A stretch of DNA of 9,738 bases, from contig CATIYX010000112.1 of assembly GCA_949739095.1 (NCBI GenBank), positions 1 to 9,738 on the forward strand, in the 5' to 3' direction. Origin of the DNA: an uncultured Clostridia bacterium (GTDB lineage: Bacteria; Bacillota; Clostridia; RUG12999). Positions 1 through 4,308 of the stretch are shown here, piece after piece (positions within the stretch are counted from its first letter, which is position 1; each line of letters begins with the position of its first letter). The notes under the pieces are model-generated. The model made no database searches, was not told where the DNA came from, and was given only the letters and a program-made list of their open reading frames with translations. The position numbers and the translations under genes were made by a program.

Positions 1-1
1 A

Positions 2-472
2 GGCTGGAAAACCGTGAGTATTGCTAAAACAGAGGATATAGTAAAAGGATATTTATCCTACTCTCCACAGGCGTTCGTGGCATTAGCAAAGAAACAAATC
101 GGTCATTTATACGATTGGGGTGGACGTTACGGTGGATTGGACTGTTCAGCATTGGTGATGATGCTCTACCGCTGTTTTGGCATTTTTGTGCCGCGCAACA
201 GTGGGCAGCAAGCAGCAATCAAAAATGGTGTTTTGTTTGAGAAAAATATGACAGTGGGAGAACGAGTCGCTGTGCTGAACAAGGCGCGTCCAGGAGATCT
301 GTTGTTTATGCCGGGTCATGTGGCAATTTGGCTCGGGAAAAAAGGAAATATGCTGTATATCCTACATGCCAGTTATACGGCAGGGGAGATTTGTGCAGTG
401 TCAATGAATGTTAATCACAAAAATGCACAAGAATTTTTATTCAAATTGGAGAAAATTGAACGAATTCCATAA
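2..472 (+). CDS. NlpC/P60 (C40) cell-wall endopeptidase, 5'-truncated by window edge
   Basis: This is the C-terminal catalytic domain of a cysteine endopeptidase that cleaves peptidoglycan stem peptides outside the membrane. The reading frame stays open to the window edge (Gly-Trp-Lys-Thr precede the GTG at 14), and no ribosome binding site precedes that GTG. I therefore read this as the 3' part of a longer gene, not a 152-residue protein. Counting from the GTG codon, the catalytic Cys44 lies in the DCSAL motif, the catalytic His102 in GHVAIWLG and the third polar residue is probably His118 in LHASY. The preceding YLSYSPQAFVALAKKQIG and the YDWGG and PRNSGQQ motifs match the class with SH3b domains before NlpC/P60 (dipeptidyl-peptidase VI/YkfC-like), so SH3-type domains probably lie upstream; that is inference. 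No terminator directly follows the stop; the first one is at 585-614. Confidence 0.88.
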   Translation, partial: GWKTVSIAKTEDIVKGYLSYSPQAFVALAKKQIGHLYDWGGRYGGLDCSALVMMLYRCFGIFVPRNSGQQAAIKNGVLFEKNMTVGERVAVLNKARPGDLLFMPGHVAIWLGKKGNMLYILHASYTAGEICAVSMNVNHKNAQEFLFKLEKIERIP

Positions 473-478
473 AAACAC

Positions 479-507
479 TTGAGATATTCGCCTTGCTATA
501 GTATAAT
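479..507 (+). promoter_or_regulatory. Sigma-A type promoter (P1) after the NlpC/P60 gene
   Basis: A TTGAGA box at 479-484 and a perfect TATAAT box at 502-507 are separated by exactly 17 bases. The promoter starts 7 bases after the NlpC/P60 stop codon. The predicted start site is near 513-514, and the transcript would meet the intrinsic terminator at 585-614 after about 100 bases, before any sizeable reading frame. Confidence 0.75.
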
Positions 508-512
508 ATTAG

Positions 513-614
513 GGAATCACAAACAAAAACTCATCTTTTCATTTAAATCGGCGGACATTGCATGGAGGCCGGTTGTTGATTTGAGGACCGGTTCATTTGC
601 CGGTCCATTTTTTT
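513..614 (+). ncRNA. Candidate short RNA or attenuated leader upstream of smpB
   Basis: A strong promoter and an intrinsic terminator bound a transcript of about 100 bases that contains no convincing gene. The only ATG-initiated frame noticed, at 562, encodes five residues and has no good ribosome binding site. The 3' half can fold in two exclusive ways. GGACCGG (585-591) pairs with CCGGTCC (600-606) as the terminator. Alternatively GGCCGGT (567-573) pairs with ACCGGTT (587-593, two G-U pairs) and would mask the terminator's 5' arm. It may be a free small RNA, an attenuator for smpB, or simply the terminator of the upstream gene next to a fortuitous promoter. I recognise no known RNA family in it. 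Confidence 0.4.
585..614 (+). terminator. Intrinsic terminator between NlpC/P60 gene and smpB
   Basis: A perfect 7-bp GC-rich stem (585-591 with 600-606) with an 8-base loop is followed by A and seven T residues (608-614). It would stop both the upstream gene's mRNA and any transcript from the promoter at 479-507. Confidence 0.85.
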
Positions 615-640
615 CGCGAAATTTGGCGGAGAAAGAATAC

Positions 641-669
641 TTGCGAAATGGCGTAAGATATGCTATAAT
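641..669 (+). promoter_or_regulatory. smpB promoter (P2), extended -10
   Basis: TTGCGA (641-646) and TATAAT (664-669) are separated by 17 bases, and a TGC just before the -10 box gives an extended -10 element. The start site is expected near 676, leaving about 34 bases of 5' UTR before the smpB ATG. It lies just downstream of the terminator at 585-614, so smpB can be expressed independently of the upstream gene. Confidence 0.8.
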
Positions 670-709
670 CAGTAAAAGACATTTGTTAGATACGGAAAGG
701 AAAAAGCAC

Positions 710-1171
710 ATGGCAGAAGGAATGAAGCTGGTTGCAAAAAACCGGCAGGCAACCCATGAATATTTTATAGAGGACCGGCTGGAAGCGGGTTTGGAGCTAT
801 TTGGTACGGAAGTGAAGTCTATTCGGCTGGGAAAAGTGAATTTGAAAGATAGTTGGATTGCGTTTCAAAAAGGCGAAGCATTTATCCGCGGTATGCATAT
901 CAGCCCTTATGAAAAAGGGAACATTTTTAACCGTGATCCATTGCGGGAGCGCAAATTGTTGTTGCATAAAAAAGAAATTCTGAAGTTATTCCAGCAGACG
1001 CAACGGGACGGATATTCTGTGATTCCACTGTCCATTTATTTGAAGGGAAGCAGAGTGAAACTGGAAATTGCATTGGCAAAGGGAAAGAAGCTGCATGACA
1101 AACGGGACAGCGAAGCGGCAAGAACTGCGAAACGCGATATTGACCGCGCACTAAAAGAACGCAATCGGTAA
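710..1171 (+). CDS. smpB: SsrA-binding protein SmpB (trans-translation)
   Basis: SmpB binds the tRNA-like domain of tmRNA and brings it to ribosomes stalled on mRNAs without stop codons, so that the nascent peptide is tagged for proteolysis and the ribosome is released. The 153-residue length is typical. The N-terminus carries the family signature NRQATHEYFIEDRLEAGLEL followed by FGTEVKSIR, and the middle holds the beta-barrel strands with FIRGMHISPYEKGN. The basic C-terminal tail GKKLHDKRDSEAARTAKRDI is the part that enters the empty mRNA channel. The ATG at 710 is chosen because GGAAAGG at 694-700 gives good spacing and the SmpB homology begins there; the open frame extends upstream to 479 only through promoter and terminator sequence. 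The gene appears monocistronic. No tmRNA gene (ssrA) follows it in this window. Confidence 0.98.
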   Translation: MAEGMKLVAKNRQATHEYFIEDRLEAGLELFGTEVKSIRLGKVNLKDSWIAFQKGEAFIRGMHISPYEKGNIFNRDPLRERKLLLHKKEILKLFQQTQRDGYSVIPLSIYLKGSRVKLEIALAKGKKLHDKRDSEAARTAKRDIDRALKERNR

Positions 1172-1207
1172 GACTAGTACAAATAAAAATAATGATAACT
1201 GAATATG

Positions 1208-1240
1208 AAAAGACCGGCACAAAATGTGTCGGTCTTTTTT
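1208..1240 (+). terminator. smpB intrinsic terminator (copy 1 of a duplicated terminator)
   Basis: A 14-bp stem (1208-1221 with 1225-1238, one G-U pair) closes an AAA loop, and six T residues run through the 3' arm and its end. Its core, 1212-1240, recurs without change at 1465-1493. Confidence 0.92.
1212..1240 (+). repeat. 29-base direct repeat, copy 1 (terminator sequence)
   Basis: These 29 bases are identical to 1465-1493. The repeat is the terminator from GACCGGCACA through the T-run. The two copies flank a hairpin-rich segment of 224 bases. Confidence 0.95.
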
Positions 1241-1260
1241 ACATAGACGAGATGGAAGCG

Positions 1261-1464
1261 AATTTATGGGGTTAGGAAGGGGTGTCCCCTTCCATAAAAT
1301 ATGCAAAAAGGCGGGACATGCGCCTGCCTTTTTGCACCTTACGGGACGGAAAACTTGTATGCAATACAAGTTTTATGCGAACTTGCGTCCCGAATAGGGG
1401 GAGTTCACGAGGGGGACATGAGACTGCTATGCAGTCTGAAGTCCCCTTCGTGTGTGAGTGCATT
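1261..1464 (+). other. Hairpin-rich intergenic element between duplicated terminators
   Basis: There is no credible gene here; the overlapping open frames lack a ribosome binding site and family features. Four consecutive hairpins cover most of the stretch. (A) GGAAGGGG/CCCCTTCC, 1275-1282 with 1286-1293, TGT loop. (B) An 11-bp TGCAAAAAGGC stem, 1302-1312 with 1326-1336. (C) A 7-bp outer stem, 1342-1348 with 1386-1392, around an 11-bp inner stem, 1350-1360 with 1364-1374, GCA loop. (D) A 12-bp stem, 1406-1417 with 1441-1452, a 3x3 internal loop, then a 7-bp stem, 1421-1427 with 1431-1437, TAT loop. Three of the hairpin loop or edge regions contain ATGC or TATGC. It could be a structured RNA, a non-autonomous mobile element or a composite intergenic repeat. 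I do not recognise a known family. Confidence 0.6.
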
Positions 1465-1493
1465 GACCGGCACAAAATGTGTCGGTCTTTTTT
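1465..1493 (+). repeat. 29-base direct repeat, copy 2 (second terminator)
   Basis: This is an exact second copy of 1212-1240 and folds into the same hairpin followed by a T-run (to 1494). It should act as an intrinsic terminator ending any transcript of the hairpin-rich segment before the amidase gene. It lies about 50 bases before the amidase start. Confidence 0.93.
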
Positions 1494-1543
1494 TGAAGGG
1501 AAATTCCACCTTTTTGAATATTTTCTTTTATAGGAGAATACAT

Positions 1544-2290
1544 ATGATAAAGACAAGTAACAGAGGAAAGGGTGGATGGAGCATGATTTTTGTGGTGAAG
1601 AAAAATGTAATTCTGGCGGCGGCGTTTATCCTGTTGGCAGCTATTGTGCTCAATGTAACGTTTTTTAGTGATCATACGGCGGTGAACAGCGTGCCAATTA
1701 CCAATAGAACGATTGTATTGGACCCTGGACATGGTGGTGAAGATGGCGGCGCGGTAGGCAGCAACGGGACGGTAGAGAAGGAGATTAATTTACAGGTGGC
1801 ACTGAAGGTGCAGGCATTGCTGGAACAAAATGGATGCAGTGTATTTATGACGAGAAGCGAGGATGTATCCATTCATGACAAAGGAGAAGAGAAGAATCGT
1901 AACCGCAAGATATCGGATTTGGATAACCGGAAAAAAATGCCGGGAGATTATAAAGCGGACGCCTTTGTTAGCATTCACATGAATTTGTATCCGCAGCAGC
2001 AATATCATGGGGCACAGGTGTTCTATGCAGAAACACCGGAAAGTTCCATGCAGCTAGCGCAGTTTATTCAGGACGAAATGCGGGAAGATGTGGATAGCGC
2101 CAATAACAGGGAAATTAAAGAGGCAAAGGGAAACATCTATGTGCTGGACAAAAGTAAGGTGCCGTCAGTTGTGGTGGAATGTGGATTTCTTTCCAATCCA
2201 GAGGAGGAGCAGAAACTGCAAACAGAAGAATATCAACAGAAGTTGGCGTTTGCGATTTATAGCGGGATTATTAAATTTTTCGCGGCTTAA
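1544..2290 (+). CDS. cwlD: N-acetylmuramoyl-L-alanine amidase, CwlD-like (Amidase_3)
   Basis: This is a zinc-dependent amidase that cuts the bond between N-acetylmuramic acid and L-alanine in peptidoglycan. CwlD of Bacillus acts in spore cortex maturation, making the muramoyl side chains that become muramic-delta-lactam. The 248-residue protein has a short basic N-terminus, one membrane anchor or uncleaved signal segment (about residues 21-41) and a single Amidase_3 domain (about 56-248). Expected ligands are present: His63 in LDPGHGG, Glu78 in VEKEINL and His145 in FVSIHMN. The catalytic Glu212 lies in VVECGFLSNP. Single-domain size and membrane anchoring match CwlD better than the multi-domain autolysins. 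The ATG at 1544 is supported by AGGAG at 1532-1536; the frame is open upstream but runs through the terminator repeat. It is 24 bases from the next gene, so the two are probably co-transcribed. The exact CwlD orthology is inferred. Confidence 0.9.
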   Translation: MIKTSNRGKGGWSMIFVVKKNVILAAAFILLAAIVLNVTFFSDHTAVNSVPITNRTIVLDPGHGGEDGGAVGSNGTVEKEINLQVALKVQALLEQNGCSVFMTRSEDVSIHDKGEEKNRNRKISDLDNRKKMPGDYKADAFVSIHMNLYPQQQYHGAQVFYAETPESSMQLAQFIQDEMREDVDSANNREIKEAKGNIYVLDKSKVPSVVVECGFLSNPEEEQKLQTEEYQQKLAFAIYSGIIKFFAA

Positions 2291-2314
2291 CGTGAGATGG
2301 GTGGAGGATGTTTG

Positions 2315-3049
2315 ATGCAAAGCAGACAATTTATCATATTAAAAACAGACACGGGCGCAAACGGTGTTGTCAAGATGGAGGAATATCAGCAGCGGCTGCG
2401 TATTAGCGTCAACGTGAAAAATTATACGCCGCTGCGCCATGACGAAGTATTTAAAGCATATTTGTTGACGGATAAAGAAAAAAATTTATTTGAACTTTTA
2501 GGAGCGCTGAAAGGCGGGCAGGGTGTGTTTGACGTGAAAGAAACACCGGTTTTTGGTGTTCATATTTATCGGAAAAATATTGAATCCGGTGAGACGCGGT
2601 TGGAATTTTGGGGCAGCGGGCAGGAGGATGAATTGGAAGTGAGAGAAAAAGGAAAAGAATATGCACAGATTATGGCGACAGCGCCGGAAAAAGAAAAAGT
2701 GGAGCGGTCATTTGCATTGCTATCATCACTGGACCAATATTTTGTAGGAGAATGGAAAAAAATCAATGGTTATTATTCTATTTACCACTATGAAATTGTG
2801 CAGCATGTGCTGGCAATGCCACTGGTGCGGGAGAAAATTATGCAGTATGGATATTATTTGACCTGTGAGCGGAAAAAAGGAGATGAAACGCTGATTGCAT
2901 TGGCATTTCCAGCAAAATTAGACGATGAGGTACCATTTGAGGACCAGTCAGATTTTGCTGCTTGTGTACAAAGTGCGCCCTCATCGCAAAATTGTTATTT
3001 CGCCATTACGGTGGGGATTGACCCGCATGGTGAGTTTTTTGGAAAATAA
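2315..3049 (+). CDS. Conserved-looking protein of unknown function (244 aa), amidase operon partner
   Basis: I do not recognise this family. The 244-residue product has no signal peptide or membrane segment and should be cytoplasmic. The N-terminal part (about 1-85) looks like an all-beta module with strand-like stretches (QFIILKTD, RLRISVNVKNY, VFKAYLL) and a glycine turn, ALKGGQG. A charged middle (about 95-135) follows. The C-terminal part (about 136-244) is aromatic-rich (DQYFVGEWKKINGYYSIYHYEIV) and ends YFAITVGIDPHGEFFGK. The start is the ATG at 2315, with GGAGG at 2303-2307; in-frame TTG (2312) and ATG (2297) codons fit that ribosome binding site less well. It lies 24 bases after the amidase gene and ahead of a terminator, so it is the likely second gene of that operon and may act with the amidase or in sporulation; that is inference from position only. 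Confidence 0.85.
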   Translation: MQSRQFIILKTDTGANGVVKMEEYQQRLRISVNVKNYTPLRHDEVFKAYLLTDKEKNLFELLGALKGGQGVFDVKETPVFGVHIYRKNIESGETRLEFWGSGQEDELEVREKGKEYAQIMATAPEKEKVERSFALLSSLDQYFVGEWKKINGYYSIYHYEIVQHVLAMPLVREKIMQYGYYLTCERKKGDETLIALAFPAKLDDEVPFEDQSDFAACVQSAPSSQNCYFAITVGIDPHGEFFGK

Positions 3050-3056
3050 ATCATCG

Positions 3057-3089
3057 AAAGCCCATGTGCAATTGCATGTGGGCTTTTTT
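3057..3089 (+). terminator. Intrinsic terminator after the amidase operon
   Basis: AAAGCCCA... pairs with ...TGGGCTTT (13-bp stem with two G-U pairs, AATT-type loop at 3070-3073), followed by a run of six T residues (3084-3089). It begins 7 bases after the stop at 3049. Confidence 0.9.
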
Positions 3090-3118
3090 GTATAAGAAAA
3101 GAAAAAATAGAAATACTA
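3090..3118 (+). promoter_or_regulatory. Possible forespore (sigma-G-like) promoter for the coat protein operon
   Basis: GTATA (3090-3094) and AATACTA (3112-3118) lie 17 bases apart. They match the sigma-G consensus of Bacillus (GHATR, 17-18 bases, CATWHTA) except for one base in the -10 box. The site lies directly between the upstream terminator and the first coat gene. The region is very A-rich, so a chance match is possible, and coat proteins are usually mother-cell products (sigma-E or sigma-K). Confidence 0.3.
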
Positions 3119-3147
3119 AAAAAGAAAAACTGAAAGGAGCGGGAGAC

Positions 3148-3336
3148 ATGAAAGGTAATATCACAACAAAAGAATTGACCTGCCTGGAAGATCAGCTGGA
3201 CAGCGAACTGACGCTGGTAAAGAAATATCAGGCATATGCGGAACTTTGCACAGACGCGACATTGAAAGGAAAAATGTCGGCAATGGCAGACGTCCATCAA
3301 AAACATTTTGACACATTGATGGGATATTTAGGTTAG
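3148..3336 (+). CDS. Small CotF-like spore coat protein (62 aa)
   Basis: A short helical protein of the spore-coat CotF-related type found in Clostridia, often paired with a longer CotF. The sequence opens with LTCLEDQLDSELTLVKKYQAYA and continues DATLKGKMSAMADVHQKHFDTLMGYL, the typical two-helix pattern of a ledQL-ElLvkKY helix followed by a helix with HQKHFDTL. It is expected to be deposited in the spore coat. The ATG at 3148 is chosen because AAAGGAG at 3133-3139 is well spaced and the family similarity starts there; the open frame upstream runs back into the terminator. Only 13 bases separate it from the next gene, so the two form an operon. Confidence 0.85.
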   Translation: MKGNITTKELTCLEDQLDSELTLVKKYQAYAELCTDATLKGKMSAMADVHQKHFDTLMGYLG

Positions 3337-3349
3337 GAGGGAAACGAAG

Positions 3350-3625
3350 ATGAGCGTACAGTATTCTATGGCGGACAAAGAATTGTTGACAGACAGCCTG
3401 AACAGCCAGAAATTTATTACAGACAAATATAACACTTTTGCCAGTGAATGTTCCAGTCCACAGCTGCGAACAGCATTCATGGATATTTTGCAGGAAGAAC
3501 ATCAATTGCAAGCAGAATTATTTGATGAAATGAACAGCAAAGGCTGGTATCAGGTGCAGATGGCGGATAGCAATCAAATTAGCCAGACCAAAACAAAATT
3601 CCAGCAGGAAAGCGCGCAAGGATAA
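3350..3625 (+). CDS. cotF: CotF-family spore coat protein (91 aa)
   Basis: A CotF-family spore coat protein with an all-helical, ferritin-like fold. Family hallmarks are visible in order: DKELLTDSLNSQKFITDKYNTFASEC (about residues 9-34), LRTAFMDILQEEHQLQAELFDEM (about 39-61) and the C-terminal GWYQVQMAD motif. The length is typical. AGGAGG at 3335-3340 overlaps the stop codon of the preceding gene, a spacing that suggests coupled translation. The paired short and long coat proteins probably make related parts of the coat. The gene is followed at once by a strong terminator. Confidence 0.92.
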   Translation: MSVQYSMADKELLTDSLNSQKFITDKYNTFASECSSPQLRTAFMDILQEEHQLQAELFDEMNSKGWYQVQMADSNQISQTKTKFQQESAQG

Positions 3626-3671
3626 CAAAACAGCCAATCTTTTTCTTTGGAAAGAGATTGGCTGTTTTGTT
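3624..3671 (+). terminator. Intrinsic terminator after the coat protein operon
   Basis: A long near-perfect stem of about 21 bp (3624-3644 with 3651-3671) begins inside the cotF stop codon. It contains GCCAATCT/AGATTGGC and ends in GTTTTGTT. The A-rich 5' arm makes it likely to work on both strands. Confidence 0.85.
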
Positions 3672-3750
3672 AATAGTTTTGTAAAAAATCGCATATTTAT
3701 AAATATATTAACAATACTTACGAGAAAAAGGATTTTGGATATTTTGCATA

Positions 3751-3780
3751 TTGACTGATTAAAATATTTTATGGTATGAT
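3751..3780 (+). promoter_or_regulatory. Promoter of the riboswitch-controlled transcript
   Basis: TTGACT (3751-3756) and TATGAT (3775-3780) are 18 bases apart, and a TGG just before the -10 box gives an extended -10 element. The predicted start is near 3786-3788, giving a leader of about 520 bases before the ATG at 4308. The upstream stretch 3672-3750 holds nothing I can identify beyond an AT-rich palindrome at 3693-3706. Confidence 0.75.
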
Positions 3781-3791
3781 ACATAAAAGAG

Positions 3792-3822
3792 AATTTGACG
3801 GTCTTGCCGCCGAATTTTTTTT
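3792..3822 (+). terminator. Terminator-like hairpin at the 5' end of the B12 leader
   Basis: AATTTG-A-CGG (3792-3801) pairs with CCG-C-CGAATT (3807-3816), with one A-C mismatch and a TCTTG loop, followed by T residues to 3822. The hairpin would form within about 30 bases of the predicted start site. A second GC-rich hairpin, ACGCCGC/GCGGCGT (3827-3833 with 3837-3843), follows at once. These could be early attenuation, a 5' stabilising structure, or a remnant terminator. Confidence 0.45.
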
Positions 3823-3859
3823 CATGACGCCGCCTTGCGGCGTAATTACAATTGAATCG

Positions 3860-4062
3860 TCACACAATGTGTCAATGATACTGTATGGGTATCATTGGTG
3901 AAAAGGGAATCGGGTGAAAATCCCGAACGATAACTGTCGCTGTGTGCGCCGAATGTTTTTAGGTTCGTCGGTGAAAGCCGGTCATTGGGAAACTGAGAAG
4001 GCAGAACCTGAAAATGCAGAGCTTTTCGCTTGATATGGCGTGAGTCAGAAGACCTGCATTGC
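3860..4062 (+). promoter_or_regulatory. Cobalamin (B12) riboswitch aptamer
   Basis: The stretch has the ordered conserved blocks of the cobalamin riboswitch (Rfam RF00174 type). A hairpin AATGATAC/GTATCATT (3874-3897) leads into GGTGAAAAGGGAATC. The P3 hairpin TCGGG-TGAAAAT-CCCGA covers 3910-3926. AACTGTCGCTG and the junction block GCCGGTCATTGGGAAACTGA then GAAGGC (about 3977-4002) follow. The B12-box-like sequence GAGTCAGAAGACCTGC lies at 4042-4057. The RNA is expected to bind adenosylcobalamin or a related corrinoid and lower expression of the downstream gene when B12 is plentiful. The gene it controls is a surface protein with a transcobalamin-like domain pair. Boundaries are approximate; the P1 partner strands are not firmly placed. 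Confidence 0.93.
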
Positions 4063-4063
4063 C

Positions 4064-4099
4064 GTTGTTCCGTACTTGTGTTTGTCACATAGGAATAAC
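4064..4099 (+). other. Hairpin just after the B12 aptamer
   Basis: GTTGTTCC (4064-4071) pairs with GGAATAAC (4092-4099, one G-U pair), and an inner TGTG/CACA can extend it. It is followed by CGTTTTATTTG, a weak T-rich tail. It may be part of the expression platform linking ligand binding to the terminator at 4177-4213. Confidence 0.5.
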
Positions 4100-4176
4100 C
4101 GTTTTATTTGTGCTTGTAAAAAAGAGGGACTGATATTTTTGCGCAGATAAATTGTGATTTTCTCACAGGAATACAC

Positions 4177-4213
4177 AGCTGTGGTAATTTTTTAAATTGC
4201 CGCAGCTTTTTTT
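4177..4213 (+). terminator. Riboswitch-controlled intrinsic terminator (off-switch)
   Basis: A 14-bp stem (4177-4190 with 4194-4207, two G-U pairs) with a TTT loop is followed by seven T residues (4207-4213). It lies between the aptamer and the coding region, the usual place for a transcription-attenuating platform. An alternative pairing of CACAG (4164-4168) with CTGTG (4179-4183) would break the 5' arm and could act as antiterminator. Expected logic: B12 bound means termination, B12 absent means read-through. Confidence 0.8.
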
Positions 4214-4230
4214 ATTGTGCGGCTTTTGAA

Positions 4231-4308
4231 AAGGAGGAGGATTTAACAGTTAAAAAACTAAAAAATGCAGCGAGGAACAATAAAATGGAGAAAGGAACTG
4301 TAAGCTGA
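4231..4308 (+). other. Orphan strong Shine-Dalgarno with a start-less 19-codon frame
   Basis: A near-perfect ribosome binding site, AAGGAGGAGG (4231-4240), lies 67 bases before the ATG of the large gene, too far to serve it. At ideal spacing stands GTT (4249). If initiated there, the frame would encode MKKLKNAARNNKMEKGTVS and stop at TGA 4306-4308, sharing one base with the ATG at 4308. The KKLKNAARNNK opening looks like a natural short leader peptide, so this may be a coupled leader frame whose start codon was lost or is non-canonical. Another short frame starts at ATG 4265 (MQRGTIKWRKEL). Confidence 0.35.

Noticed and set aside
513..614. T-box or other known riboswitch in the leader before smpB
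   Set aside because: I see no T-box sequence (TGGNACC) or other conserved aptamer block; only the terminator and one alternative helix are visible.
479..709. N-terminal extension of SmpB by 77 residues from an in-frame TTG
   Set aside because: The stretch contains two promoters and an intrinsic terminator. SmpB family similarity and the ribosome binding site place the start at 710.
1172..1464. tmRNA (ssrA) gene, often found near smpB
   Set aside because: There is no tRNA-like 3' end (T-arm GTTCGATTC with CCA) and no resume codon plus tag reading frame; the hairpins do not fit the tmRNA layout.
1261..1494. CRISPR array suggested by repeated hairpins
   Set aside because: The hairpins differ from each other, there is no regular repeat-spacer spacing, and no cas genes are nearby.
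1301..1543. N-terminal extension of the amidase by 81 residues
   Set aside because: The in-frame stretch reads through hairpins and the second terminator copy. AGGAG at 1532-1536 and the normal CwlD length support the ATG at 1544.
3693..3706. Perfect AT-only palindrome (ATATTTA/TAAATAT) as an operator
   Set aside because: It is made only of A and T in an AT-rich intergenic stretch, about 45 bases upstream of the -35 box; such palindromes arise easily by chance.
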